NCBI GenBank assembly: GCA_017537405.1
Contig: JAFYKU010000056.1
Location: forward strand, 1-40,666
From: Clostridia bacterium
Lineage (GTDB): Bacteria > Bacillota > Clostridia > Christensenellales > UBA1242
Direction: 5' to 3'
Length of the DNA stretch: 40,666 nucleotides
In this document: piece after piece, positions 33,160 through 40,533 of the stretch
Layout of the letters: the number at the start of each line of letters is the position of its first letter
How positions within the stretch are numbered: the stretch's first letter is position 1
The notes under the pieces: model-generated
Told to the model about the DNA's origin: nothing
The model's input: the letters and a program-made list of their open reading frames with translations, nothing else
Databases searched by the model: none
Made by a program: the position numbers and the translations under genes

Positions 33160-33909
33160 TTAAGTATGATTATCTATATGTAAAAAATTTTTGATAAGTG
33201 AACTGGCTATGCTGTCATAAGTTGTCGGTTCGGTTAAGTAGTGGGTCAAAGCTGGGTTTTCTTTGCGGTACCAAGTGCGTTGGCGTTTGATAAATTGCAT
33301 CGTTTGGTGATACAGTTCGTCATAATAAGTTTCCAAATTAATTTCACCCTGTAAGTAACGCACATTCAAACGGTATTCCAAGCCCAGCTTATACAGAAAG
33401 TCGGTATTCACACCACGCGCTAACAAATTGCGTGTTTCGTCAAACATACCTTGTTCTACGCGTTCCACATTGCGTTGTTTCACTTTGGGCGCCAAAATCG
33501 TGTTCGGTGGTACTAAGCAAATTTGTAAAACATCATAGCGTGGGGCATTGGGTTGCCCATCAAAGCCATAACCGTTAATCACGGCACGCGAATATAACCC
33601 AGTTCCACCCACTAACATAGGCAATTTGCCGCGTGCAATAATTTCATCAATCTTGGCGTATGCATCACGCTGAAAATCGCCAACTGAGTAGCGCGTATTT
33701 TGTGCTGGGTCGACAATGTCTAAGCAGTGGTGTGGTACTCCTTGCATTTCATCTACGGTAATTTTCGCCGAGCCAATATCTAAACCTTGATAAACTTGAC
33801 GACTGTCCGCCGAGATAATTTCCGCGTTGAATCGTTTCGCTAACAAAATGGACAGAGCGGTTTTGCCGCTGGCTGTGACACCACTAATGACTACAATTTT
33901 TGGTTTCAT
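33160..33909 (-). CDS. miaA: tRNA dimethylallyltransferase, shortened
   Basis: It transfers a dimethylallyl group to A37 of tRNAs that read U-starting codons. The protein has 249 residues from MKPKIVVISGV, against about 290-320 for the family. The start overlaps the lepB stop by four bases; a longer frame lies inside lepB. The P-loop GVTASGKT (10-17), SADSRQVYQGLDIGSAK, GVPHHCLDIVDP, MLVGGTGLYSRAV and IKRQRTWYRK are all present. What is missing is the stretch between VGGTGLY and the C-terminal core. The usual DPxxAxxIHPNDxRRIIRALEV segment is absent and only about 40 residues remain, reading PRYDVLQICLVPP. The enzyme thus lacks part of the tRNA-contacting insertion but keeps all catalytic motifs. 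Confidence 0.9.
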   Translation of the reverse strand: MKPKIVVISGVTASGKTALSILLAKRFNAEIISADSRQVYQGLDIGSAKITVDEMQGVPHHCLDIVDPAQNTRYSVGDFQRDAYAKIDEIIARGKLPMLVGGTGLYSRAVINGYGFDGQPNAPRYDVLQICLVPPNTILAPKVKQRNVERVEQGMFDETRNLLARGVNTDFLYKLGLEYRLNVRYLQGEINLETYYDELYHQTMQFIKRQRTWYRKENPALTHYLTEPTTYDSIASSLIKNFLHIDNHT

Positions 33910-34826
33910 CGTTGCCAAGCCCAACCAAAGCCAACATAGTACACAAATTTTTGCCACAAATATTCTGCCAAAGAAATGTCTTCATTGATTACATCAACAC
34001 ACTTGCTGACATAGCTTGATGTTGGTAATGGTCCAAAGTAAGTTGAATCCCAACTGTGATTGTATTTTGAATCCGCGGAGCCGCGATTGTCGCCCATCAT
34101 AAAGTAGTGGTCTTTGGGAACAATCAACATATAACGACTGCTTTGTACATCACTGTCCGTTGATTTATGAAGATTGGTCATGATACAATCGTTGTAACTA
34201 ACAGTGACCCAGTCTTCCATATTAGCCGACTTTTTGTCGTTCAACACATTCCACAATTGTTTAAAATTCATGGCATCAGGTTGTGCAACCATGGGGTCTA
34301 AATAAGTTTCGTCTAATTTTTGACCGTTCAAATAAATATAGTAATTGTCATCCACACGAGTCATGCTGATTTGGTCACCGGGTTTGCCGATTAAGCGTTT
34401 AATGATGTACATATAATGACCGTTTTCATCAACCTTGTCATAGGTTTTTTCTACTTCGCGAATCACATCAATTGCGATAGGGTTGCCACAAGCGGCATCA
34501 ATATAATAATCACGATAGCGTGTATTTTGTTTGGCGTAGAGTTTGCAGACGATAATGTCACTGTGCTCTGGTTCACCTAAGATGCAAGTAATGGCGCTGT
34601 CGGTATTGTCACCAGTTGCATTTAAAGTTGTCATCATTGAAGTTCCGACAATTGGGCACATTGCAAAGATAAGACAAAAGGCAATAATGACTACGGAAAA
34701 CACAGTCACGATAATCGAGCCCGTGACAGTCAAGCGCGAAACAATACGCGAAGTTTTGGACTCTTGATGTAAGCCCTTGCCGCGCGTAGCCGCCATGTAC
34801 TCTTGACCGACAAATTCTTTTGCCAT
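33906..34826 (-). CDS. lepB: Type I signal peptidase
   Basis: This membrane protease removes signal peptides from exported proteins. The 306 residues contain one N-terminal membrane segment (about 36-58, TGSIIVTVFSVVIIAFCLIF) after a cytoplasmic tail of about 30 residues. The catalytic Ser lies in VGTSMMTTL (Ser 63) and the general-base Lys in YIIKRLIGKPGD (Lys 143). FMMGDNRGSADSKYN is box D and FGPLP box E. Between boxes there is an insert of about 60 residues (DKVDENGHYMY and the NFKQLWNVLNDKKSANMEDW stretch), larger than in short Bacillus enzymes. It overlaps miaA by four bases. The promoter is of leaderless type. Confidence 0.94.
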   Translation of the reverse strand: MAKEFVGQEYMAATRGKGLHQESKTSRIVSRLTVTGSIIVTVFSVVIIAFCLIFAMCPIVGTSMMTTLNATGDNTDSAITCILGEPEHSDIIVCKLYAKQNTRYRDYYIDAACGNPIAIDVIREVEKTYDKVDENGHYMYIIKRLIGKPGDQISMTRVDDNYYIYLNGQKLDETYLDPMVAQPDAMNFKQLWNVLNDKKSANMEDWVTVSYNDCIMTNLHKSTDSDVQSSRYMLIVPKDHYFMMGDNRGSADSKYNHSWDSTYFGPLPTSSYVSKCVDVINEDISLAEYLWQKFVYYVGFGWAWQR

Positions 34827-34832
34827 TGATTT

Positions 34833-34861
34833 ATTATTATCGCGATTGGCTTTTTTGTCAA
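34833..34861 (-). promoter_or_regulatory. Leaderless-type promoter of lepB-miaA
   Basis: Minus-strand -35 TTGACA, 17-bp spacer, -10 AATAAT, six bases to the ATG. Confidence 0.5.
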
Positions 34862-34914
34862 TATTTTAACTATGTTTCATTTTTGGATTTATCTTTCTAT
34901 TTGTTTGTCTTTGC

Positions 34915-35640
34915 TTATTTATGCGGGGTATTAGCTTTTAATTGGTCTAACAATCCACTCATATGGAACGAATAATCATGTTCGCCCGCAATAATGACAT
35001 GGTCTAAAAACTTGATGCCCAAATTTTGAAAAGTCAAACACAAACGGCGCGTTAATTGCATATCGTCCATCGATGGTCGCGGGTCATCGTTTAAATGATT
35101 ATGTGCTAACACAACTTGCGCGGTTTTTGTGGCGGTAATCATGGAAACAATTTCACGCACATTCACATGTACCATATCTAATTCGTGGTTCGTGATGTTG
35201 TGTACTTTCTTGACTTTGCCGGCCGTGTCCAAACAAACGACCACATATTGTTCCACAGTATAAGTCCGTAACAAAGGCGCTAAAAAATCTATGGCTTGTT
35301 GCGGAGAAGTAATCTTGGCTTTGGTGACCGTTTGTTTAGCTAGGTACGAAGTCAACTGTTTTAAAAAATGCAAAAAGACCGCAGCTTGTTCACCGATACC
35401 GTAAGCTTGGGTCAAGTCGGCTGGTTTGGCATCAATCACAGCTTGCAAAGATTCGAATTTGTCCAGCAAACTGTGGGCAGCGGGATTTGTATCTTGCCGC
35501 GGAATACAAAAGCCCAACGCAAATTCTAAAACTTCACATTCATTGAAAGTGTCTAAACCATTATCTAAAAAGCGGGTGCGCAATTTTTTACGCCGCCCAT
35601 GATGTATGTGCTGGTTCAAACTTTCTTTCGTATGTTCCAT
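34915..35640 (-). CDS. radC: RadC-family JAB-domain protein
   Basis: This 241-residue protein of the UPF0758/RadC family contains an N-terminal helix-hairpin-helix-like part (about 35-85, LQAVIDAKPADLTQAYGIGEQAA). The C-terminal JAB/MPN metalloprotease-like domain has VVLAHNHLNDDPRPSMDD, the H-x-H...D metal site, with Leu where HNHPSGDP normally has Pro. The biochemical role of the family is not settled despite the DNA-repair name. An AAGGA site lies seven bases before the ATG. The gene follows the small membrane protein by eight bases and is probably cotranscribed with it. Confidence 0.88.
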   Translation of the reverse strand: MEHTKESLNQHIHHGRRKKLRTRFLDNGLDTFNECEVLEFALGFCIPRQDTNPAAHSLLDKFESLQAVIDAKPADLTQAYGIGEQAAVFLHFLKQLTSYLAKQTVTKAKITSPQQAIDFLAPLLRTYTVEQYVVVCLDTAGKVKKVHNITNHELDMVHVNVREIVSMITATKTAQVVLAHNHLNDDPRPSMDDMQLTRRLCLTFQNLGIKFLDHVIIAGEHDYSFHMSGLLDQLKANTPHK

Positions 35641-35648
35641 GAAAATCC

Positions 35649-35873
35649 TTATTGGTTTTGATTGTCGGGGTTTTTCTCGTACTCAATTTCGGCGCGCAGT
35701 TCTTCAATTTCTTGTTGCATTTGTATGTTATTTCTTTCCAAATTTGTGAGTTGTGTATGATAAAAAGCAATGAATCCAAATTGAATTAACAAAGTCACAA
35801 TCAAGACCACAAAAGCCACAGTTGTCATGGTGGCAAATAATTGCATCCTTTTCAGTAAGTCTTCTTGTTGCAT
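35649..35873 (-). CDS. Small membrane protein with TM segment and coiled coil
   Basis: This 74-residue protein has a short N-terminal cytoplasmic part, one membrane span (about 17-38, VAFVVLIVTLLIQFGFIAFY) and a C-terminal heptad-like stretch (LTNLERNNIQMQQEIEELRAEIEY) ending in a polar tail. The plan resembles small divisome proteins such as FtsL/DivIC/FtsB, but the sequence alone does not prove that link. It lies directly upstream of radC in the same transcript and divergent from uppP. The promoter has a -10 seven bases before the ATG and no Shine-Dalgarno sequence. Confidence 0.7.
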   Translation of the reverse strand: MQQEDLLKRMQLFATMTTVAFVVLIVTLLIQFGFIAFYHTQLTNLERNNIQMQQEIEELRAEIEYEKNPDNQNQ

Positions 35874-35880
35874 TACTTAT

Positions 35881-35909
35881 AAGATACACTGCCAGCCATT
35901 TTTTGCCAA
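35881..35909 (-). promoter_or_regulatory. Leaderless-type promoter of the small TM protein/radC unit
   Basis: Minus-strand -35 TTGGCA, 17-bp spacer, -10 TATCTT, seven bases to the ATG. The 57-base divergent spacer must also hold the uppP promoter, which is not clear. Confidence 0.5.
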
Positions 35910-35930
35910 ACGAAAACATAAACATAAAAC

Positions 35931-36677
35931 ATGGCATGGTATACTGCAATCTTTTTAGGATTGGTGCAAGGGTTGGCTGAATTTTTGCCGATTTCGTCCA
36001 GTGGACATTTGTTATTGTTTGAACACTTGTGTGGTATTACGGACGGTGGCTTATTATTAACCCTGATTTTGCATTTGGCAACTTTACTGGCGGTAGTTGT
36101 TGTTTACCGTCAACGCTTGTGGCAGCTGATTCGCCACCCGTGGCAAAAACAAACATGGCAACTGCTGTTGGCGACAGTTATAACTTGTGGCATGGTCATA
36201 TTATTTAAAGACATGATTGATAGTTTATTTTCATTGGCAGCCCTGCCTTATTTATTTTTATTATGTGGTTGCTATCTGTTGTTGCCAACTCTTTGGCGTC
36301 CGCACGAAACAGCACACCCGTGGGTGCAAAGCTTCGCCATGGGACTGGCGCAAGGAATTGCCGTGGTGCCGGGATTATCACGCAGTGGGGTCACAATTAC
36401 GACGGGGCGTTTAACAGGTATGAGCTCGGCGGCAGCCACCGACTTTTCATTTTTAATGTCAATTCCGATTATTTTAGCTTCGTTGGTGTATGAATTATTG
36501 CAAGGCGGTACAATTCAAATGTTGGGTTTCGGTAATGTGATGTTAGCGTTTGTAACGGCTTTTGTGTCGGGTATTGTTGCCATTAAAATGATGCTGAACA
36601 TGACAAAAAAAATAGACCTACGCTGGTTTGCGGTCTATTTATTTGTGCTGGGTGTCGGATTACTTATTTGGTTGTAA
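35931..36677 (+). CDS. uppP: Undecaprenyl-diphosphatase
   Basis: This integral membrane enzyme recycles undecaprenyl diphosphate to the monophosphate carrier for peptidoglycan and other wall polymers; overproduction confers bacitracin resistance. The 248 residues hold several membrane spans. Seen are LGLVQGLAEFLPISSSGHL, the first active-site loop with its Glu, and VPGLSRSGVTITTGRLTG, the second loop with the conserved Arg, followed by AATDFSFLMSIP. It is slightly shorter than the usual 260-275 residues. No ribosome-binding site is visible before the ATG and no strong promoter was identified. The gene ends two bases before the convergent MazG-like gene without a visible terminator. Confidence 0.93.
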   Translation: MAWYTAIFLGLVQGLAEFLPISSSGHLLLFEHLCGITDGGLLLTLILHLATLLAVVVVYRQRLWQLIRHPWQKQTWQLLLATVITCGMVILFKDMIDSLFSLAALPYLFLLCGCYLLLPTLWRPHETAHPWVQSFAMGLAQGIAVVPGLSRSGVTITTGRLTGMSSAAATDFSFLMSIPIILASLVYELLQGGTIQMLGFGNVMLAFVTAFVSGIVAIKMMLNMTKKIDLRWFAVYLFVLGVGLLIWL

Positions 36678-36679
36678 GT

Positions 36680-37126
36680 TTATAATTCGCGTGTAAAATC
36701 ACGAATTGATGTTTTGGCTTTGGTGGGTGTTGGTTGTGCTGTCGTTGTGGGACGATTGATATGTTGCGCCATTTCGGGAGCGCGGGTCGGTGTTTTTAAA
36801 TGTTTTAACAAGTCTTTGATTGAAGCTTTGCCTGTGCGTTTAGTCAACCATTCGGCCGCAAAGCGTTTGGCAATTTCGTCCGCACTTAATCCAGTACTGA
36901 GCGCCAAAATTTGCCAATTCAGCATGGCGTAACCCAAATATTCAACCATTTGTTTTTGGCGTTCTTCGTTATATGCATGTTGATTGAAGTTAATTCCGTA
37001 AGCAATGTCTGCGATATCGCCCGCGCTTTTATTCAAACCTAAGCTGGCCATTAAGATTGATGCTTTGGTTGAAATGCCTTCTTCTTGCAAAAATTTTTCT
37101 GCGATTTCTTTGATATGTTCGTTCAT
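36680..37126 (-). CDS. Unknown helical protein, possibly degenerate MazG-like
   Basis: This 148-residue soluble protein starts four bases inside the metallophosphoesterase gene (ATGA overlap), preceded by AAAGGGAG. Residues about 30-95 are helical. They include GDIADIAYGINFNQHAYNEERQ and MVEYLGYAMLNWQILALSTGLSADEI, which recall the helical pattern of MazG-type nucleotide pyrophosphohydrolases (ELGD...A..LGLSLEEIA). If this is right, the metal-binding Asp of the ExxD pair is replaced by Tyr, so catalysis would be doubtful. The C-terminal 40 residues are Thr/Pro/Ala-rich and look disordered. Family assignment is tentative. Confidence 0.65.
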   Translation of the reverse strand: MNEHIKEIAEKFLQEEGISTKASILMASLGLNKSAGDIADIAYGINFNQHAYNEERQKQMVEYLGYAMLNWQILALSTGLSADEIAKRFAAEWLTKRTGKASIKDLLKHLKTPTRAPEMAQHINRPTTTAQPTPTKAKTSIRDFTREL

Positions 37127-37881
37127 GCTAAACTCCCTTTATTTTTATCATCATCAAATGAAATACCAAAACAAAACGGAGCAAAAACTTCTTTGCCCGG
37201 CAAGTCGGCATTTTGCATTTTAGTGACGAATTTTTTGCGATTAAATTTGACATCGACGCGATAAATATTGAAATTATCGTCTACGCCGTAATTGTCAATT
37301 ATATCAAACAAAGTATAGAAAGTGTTGTCTGATTTTACACAGCCCGAACTGCCTTGTAAGATGTATGAATGTTTTTCTTCATCAATTAAGATTTTGCGTT
37401 TGTGTAAATGACCGAAGAAAACAACATCGCACTTTTTGTTTTTGAAGTGTTTTTGTAAATCTTTTTCGGTAAATTCAATTTGCGTATCCAAAACTTTTTC
37501 GTTGGAGTCGTGGCAGTAGTGCGTAAACAGAATATTGGCACCTTTGTAATTAATTTTAATTTCCAACGGCATTTGCGCAATAAATTCCAAATCTTCGCGA
37601 TCCAAAGATGCAAAAGTTTTTTCAATCAACTCTTTATCCGCATAAGTTTGTGCGGTTGCGGATTCATCATATTTTGTAATGCGTTGTTCGTGGTTACCTA
37701 AAACACATTTAACTTTGTGTTTGCGTAATAATTTTATACAAGCTGCACTGTCTGGGCCAAATACAATGGCATCGCCCAAATAATAAACATCTGTAATTTT
37801 ACGATTGCGTTTAATGTCTTTTAAAATTGCTTCCAAGGCTTCTAGGTTGCCATGAATATCTCCGAATACTGCAATAGCCAT
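37123..37881 (-). CDS. Calcineurin-like metallophosphoesterase
   Basis: This 252-residue protein has the full metallophosphoesterase set in order: FGDIHGNLEAL (D-x-H), YYLGDAIVFGPD (GD), LGNHEQR (GNHE), FTHYCHD and FGHLHKRK (GH-x-H). The spacing and the 'Asp-Ala-Ile-Val-Phe-Gly-Pro' context resemble the bacterial diadenosine-tetraphosphatase/Ser-Thr phosphatase-like branch (COG0639/COG0622). The substrate cannot be told; nucleotides or phosphodiesters are possible. The C-terminal 60 residues are basic and not conserved. It overlaps the next gene by four bases. The promoter -10 (TACAAT) lies five bases before the ATG, in the 3' end of the preceding gene. Confidence 0.88.
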   Translation of the reverse strand: MAIAVFGDIHGNLEALEAILKDIKRNRKITDVYYLGDAIVFGPDSAACIKLLRKHKVKCVLGNHEQRITKYDESATAQTYADKELIEKTFASLDREDLEFIAQMPLEIKINYKGANILFTHYCHDSNEKVLDTQIEFTEKDLQKHFKNKKCDVVFFGHLHKRKILIDEEKHSYILQGSSGCVKSDNTFYTLFDIIDNYGVDDNFNIYRVDVKFNRKKFVTKMQNADLPGKEVFAPFCFGISFDDDKNKGSLA

Positions 37882-37884
37882 AAC

Positions 37885-38601
37885 TTATTGTACAGGGTTT
37901 GCCGCTTTTTTACAATCACAATATCGACAAGTCAAATAAGTTATTACGCCTAACGCCGGTGCTGCCAACAAAATTAAAAGATAGGGAAGTAGTCGGTTGG
38001 GATATAAATCTGTGATTATAATTGGGTCTGTGTTTGTCCACATGTAAACGCTCGCACCAGAATTTTCATCTTCGGTAACTAACGCGGCGTTTGATGAGCT
38101 GTGGCGGCGTTCAAACATATAGGTGATACCGTAATCAAAATGTCCGTTTTCCGGTAACAACGATAACGGATTAAAAACAGTTTGTGTATATTCAATTTTT
38201 AACGGACTTACTTTTTTATCCACGGTTACTTCTGGCAAATTGGCAAAAGTAATTAACACAGGATAAGCTTGCACAGCTTCATTTTCCAAAAAAGTTAAGT
38301 CGCAATCAATGTCGACAATTTTGGGCATATCTGTTTGTCCCGCGGTTAAAGTTATCAAGCGTTCCACATCAGCTTGCCAAGCGGTCAAATTTTGTGTGGT
38401 AAAATCGACACCGTCTTCGGGATATAAAAAAACTATTGTTTCGTAAGGATTAGCTTGTGCGTAAAATTCTGTACTTTCATCGTTAAAAATTTTCCAGTCC
38501 GAAAACATGGAAGCTGCGGTTAACCCAAAAGCTAAAGCAATATCAGCCAACAAAATGACGATTACAATCATAACAAGTTTAATCGAACTGGGCTTTTTCA
38601 T
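37885..38601 (-). CDS. Two-span membrane protein, unknown
   Basis: This 238-residue protein has one membrane segment near each end (about 8-30, IKLVMIVIVILLADIALAFG; and about 206-226, LLPYLLILLAAPALGVITYL). Between them are 170 residues, probably outside the cell, that are rich in beta-type stretches and acidic residues. The short C-terminal tail has TCRYCDCKKA with three Cys. The extracytoplasmic part is not recognised. A TTGACA -35 with a weak CATATT -10 lies upstream, ten bases before the ATG. It is followed by the metallophosphoesterase gene. Confidence 0.72.
   Translation of the reverse strand: MKKPSSIKLVMIVIVILLADIALAFGLTAASMFSDWKIFNDESTEFYAQANPYETIVFLYPEDGVDFTTQNLTAWQADVERLITLTAGQTDMPKIVDIDCDLTFLENEAVQAYPVLITFANLPEVTVDKKVSPLKIEYTQTVFNPLSLLPENGHFDYGITYMFERRHSSSNAALVTEDENSGASVYMWTNTDPIIITDLYPNRLLPYLLILLAAPALGVITYLTCRYCDCKKAANPVQ
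37887..37915 (-). promoter_or_regulatory. Leaderless-type promoter of metallophosphoesterase
   Basis: Minus-strand -35 TTGTAA, 17-bp spacer, -10 TACAAT, five bases to the ATG. It overlaps the end of the upstream gene. Confidence 0.5.
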
Positions 38602-38640
38602 TTACTCTATCAATATGGCAAGATTTACCCAAAATGTCAA

Positions 38641-39078
38641 TTAGCGTAAAATTACATTGCTGGAACGCGCAGAAATTGTGTCACCTTCAGATAAAATTAA
38701 ATTGGTATTGTGTTGATATTCTTTTACATAGTTGTTCACGCGCAAAGTAAAACTACGGTTGTTTTCGTCAGTAGCCAAAACAGCGTATTCGCCTGGACGC
38801 ACAGTCCCGCGTTTTTTAACGACATATTCAACCCCACATTGTAAAACTAAATCATTTTTTTGTAAGTTTACACTTAAATTTTTGCGTTGTTTAGTTATAT
38901 GTGCCACCACAATCGCTAAAATAATTCCAATTAAATAACCAACACCGCAAACAATACCAGCAATCAAAATTAATAATTTTTTATCAATAGCGGTCACATT
39001 GGTTGCAAGGTAAGCTCCCACGGCTAAACCTAAAGCAATGCTGGCGCAAGTCAAAAATAAACTTCTTAAAAATTTCAT
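38641..39078 (-). CDS. Two-span membrane protein with small beta domain
   Basis: This 145-residue protein has two N-terminal membrane segments (about 5-25 and 35-60) followed by about 85 residues of beta-rich cytoplasmic or external domain (LVLQCGVEYVVKKRGTVRPGEY, FTLRVNNYV, SEGDTISARSSNVIL). The layout resembles NfeD-type proteins with an OB-like domain, but no clear NfeD signature is seen. TAGGAG lies eight bases upstream and overlaps the stop of a putative leader ORF. A TGCTATAAT extended -10 lies within that ORF. Confidence 0.65.
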   Translation of the reverse strand: MKFLRSLFLTCASIALGLAVGAYLATNVTAIDKKLLILIAGIVCGVGYLIGIILAIVVAHITKQRKNLSVNLQKNDLVLQCGVEYVVKKRGTVRPGEYAVLATDENNRSFTLRVNNYVKEYQHNTNLILSEGDTISARSSNVILR

Positions 39079-39089
39079 AAGGTTATCTC

Positions 39090-39182
39090 CTAACTTATTA
39101 TAGCATAAACCCCGAACGAAAGCGAATAATTTTTGGAGTTAACATATAGTTCCAACCCGCAACGCGGATTTTTCATCTTCAT
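39090..39182 (-). CDS. Putative leaderless small ORF upstream of the membrane protein
   Basis: This 30-codon reading frame starts six bases after a -10 TATAAT and stops (TAG) inside the ribosome site of the next gene. The predicted peptide begins MKMKNPRCGLELYV and is Ser/Tyr-rich towards the end, with Cys at position 8. It fits the leaderless pattern of other genes in the window exactly. It could be a leader peptide coupling its translation to the downstream gene, or merely chance open sequence in a 5' leader. Confidence 0.4.
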   Translation of the reverse strand: MKMKNPRCGLELYVNSKNYSLSFGVYAIIS

Positions 39183-39188
39183 TCACTT

Positions 39189-39217
39189 ATTATATAATTA
39201 AGCCTGCAATTTGTAAA
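39189..39217 (-). promoter_or_regulatory. Strong promoter upstream of the small ORF/membrane protein
   Basis: Minus-strand -35 TTTACA, 17-bp spacer, -10 TATAAT, six bases to the ATG of the small ORF. It is the best promoter in this 240-base spacer. Confidence 0.6.
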
Positions 39218-39239
39218 TGACACGGAATTTAATGATAAT

Positions 39240-39274
39240 TAAAAAAGTGTTGCTATCAAAAACAACACTTTCTT
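39240..39274 (-). terminator. Terminator of the sigma-region-4 gene
   Basis: The 9-bp stem AAAGTGTTG / CAACACTTT has a ten-base loop and gives a T run on the minus strand. It lies about 45 bases past the stop. Confidence 0.75.
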
Positions 39275-39320
39275 TTAAATCGCATTTATGTAGACACTGT
39301 GCGAATCAAATTCAGAATCG

Positions 39321-40049
39321 TTACTTGTCAAGACCAAATTTGTTTATTTCCTCCGACGAAAAAGAATCACTCAAATAGCTACTTTTTTGGGGTTGTCTCA
39401 ACCTTCTTAATGCTTTCTGTTCTATTTGTCTAATACGCGCTGTACTAAGACCATGAATCTTCGCAACTTCATGTAGAGCAAGCGGATTGCCATCATCAAG
39501 ACCGAAGCGTAAGCGTAAAACCGTTTCTTCGCGCGGTGATAACATTTGCAATACTTTATTTATATCTTCAGTTAAGATATTGTTTTCGGCAATTTCAATG
39601 GCATCTTGGCGATTATTTAACAAGGTATAGTCATTGCTTTTCAAACTTGTTTCAGGAAATGAATTTTTATCTAAATTTTTTAATTTATCGATACTAACCG
39701 TATTTTTTTGTATTTTTACTTTTTCCGTAGTTTCTAAGCCCACAAAATTATCATTAATGCAAACAGAAACCGCTTCATCGATGTTTGATGTTAATTCGTA
39801 TGCACGACACAAGCTTTCACGACTAATACCATACATTTTTGCAATTTGATTGATTGTCATTTTTTGACCAAAAAAATCAAGGTACTTCACCGGACCATGT
39901 TGTGTTACTTTTAAATTTTCAACAGCCTCGTTAATATCTCCAATTTCCTTGTATTTATATGTTAATACTTGAAAATTAAGACCATTCAATTTAGCAATTT
40001 CTTTGACACTCAGCTTTTGACCTTGATAGTCAATTAAAATTTTATCCAT
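39321..40049 (-). CDS. Sigma70 region-4 protein with N-terminal HTH repeats, no region 2
   Basis: This 242-residue protein has a C-terminal part (about 160-225) that is a clear sigma70 region 4. It includes MLSPREETVLRLRFGLDDGN, then LHEVAKIHGLSTARIRQIEQKALRRLR, close to RpoD-type factors and not to ECF ones. Sigma region 2, which binds core RNA polymerase and melts the -10, is absent. Instead the N-terminus carries two similar units of about 45 residues (GQKLSVKEIAKLNGL and GQKMTINQIAKMYGISRESL), each a helix-turn-helix-like segment ending in 'INEAV/IDEAV'. It may be a -35-contacting regulator or anti-sigma-like modulator, not a complete sigma factor. AAAAGGGG precedes the ATG. Confidence 0.8.
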   Translation of the reverse strand: MDKILIDYQGQKLSVKEIAKLNGLNFQVLTYKYKEIGDINEAVENLKVTQHGPVKYLDFFGQKMTINQIAKMYGISRESLCRAYELTSNIDEAVSVCINDNFVGLETTEKVKIQKNTVSIDKLKNLDKNSFPETSLKSNDYTLLNNRQDAIEIAENNILTEDINKVLQMLSPREETVLRLRFGLDDGNPLALHEVAKIHGLSTARIRQIEQKALRRLRQPQKSSYLSDSFSSEEINKFGLDK

Positions 40050-40078
40050 ATAATTTTATTCCCCTTTTTATTGTTATA

Positions 40079-40107
40079 ATTATATAACACGGTAAAACAG
40101 GAATCAA
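40079..40107 (-). promoter_or_regulatory. Promoter of the sigma-region-4 gene
   Basis: Minus-strand -35 TTGATT, 17-bp spacer, -10 TATAAT, then a leader of about 29 bases with AAGGGG. This unit is not leaderless. Confidence 0.6.
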
Positions 40108-40137
40108 TACCGCGCCGACAAAAAAATAAAAATTTTC

Positions 40138-40170
40138 AAAAAAAAGCACCCAGAATTTTTCAAGGTGTTC
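40138..40170 (-). terminator. Possible terminator of the two-TM gene
   Basis: Minus-strand ACACC / GGTGC hairpin with one wobble pair, 13-base loop and a run of eight T. The stem is short, so confidence is modest. Confidence 0.45.
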
Positions 40171-40241
40171 ATTTTAGTTTTTGCTTGGCAAAGGTAACGA
40201 CGCAAAGCGAACCAATTAACAAAAACAACTTCAATATTTGA

Positions 40242-40526
40242 TTAATTGTTCTTATTCTTTTCCCAAATTTTTCTAACAAACTTCAAAGATAATGTCGATA
40301 AAATAAAGCCAAAAACTGGAACCAGTGATGATAACCAGATATTAGAAAATTTACTTATAATAAAAGAATAAAAAACAACGACAAAATAAGTTATTAGTAC
40401 AATACAAATTTTTCTGGTCCAACTTGTTTCCCACGCTTTATCAGTTTCAACTCTTTGGTTTCTTTGTTTAATTAAACTTACTTCTTGTTCTAAATTGTTC
40501 TTTGTAATAGAATCATCTTTTTCCAT
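40242..40526 (-). CDS. Small two-span membrane protein
   Basis: The protein has 94 residues from MEKDDSITKNN; a TTG 12 codons earlier is rejected because the -10 lies between it and this ATG. The N-terminal third is polar and probably coiled coil (LEQEVSLIKQRNQRVET). Two membrane segments follow (about 41-60 and 67-85) with KAWETSWTRK before the first and SSLVPVFGFILSTLSL in the second. Similar small proteins are common in bacterial genomes as conserved hypotheticals; I know of no defined function. It lies between a tRNA gene and the sigma-region-4 gene. Confidence 0.72.
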   Translation of the reverse strand: MEKDDSITKNNLEQEVSLIKQRNQRVETDKAWETSWTRKICIVLITYFVVVFYSFIISKFSNIWLSSLVPVFGFILSTLSLKFVRKIWEKNKNN

Positions 40527-40533
40527 ATGATAA

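Noticed and set aside
33909..33957. Longer MiaA start inside lepB
   Set aside because: It would put 16 extra residues before the P-loop; the start at 33909 gives the standard ATGA overlap with the lepB stop.
3906..34826. Recoded TGA (Mollicute or CPR code)
   Set aside because: TGA ends yidC, lepB, the metallophosphoesterase and paralogue 5 at expected lengths, and Trp residues in conserved motifs are encoded by TGG.
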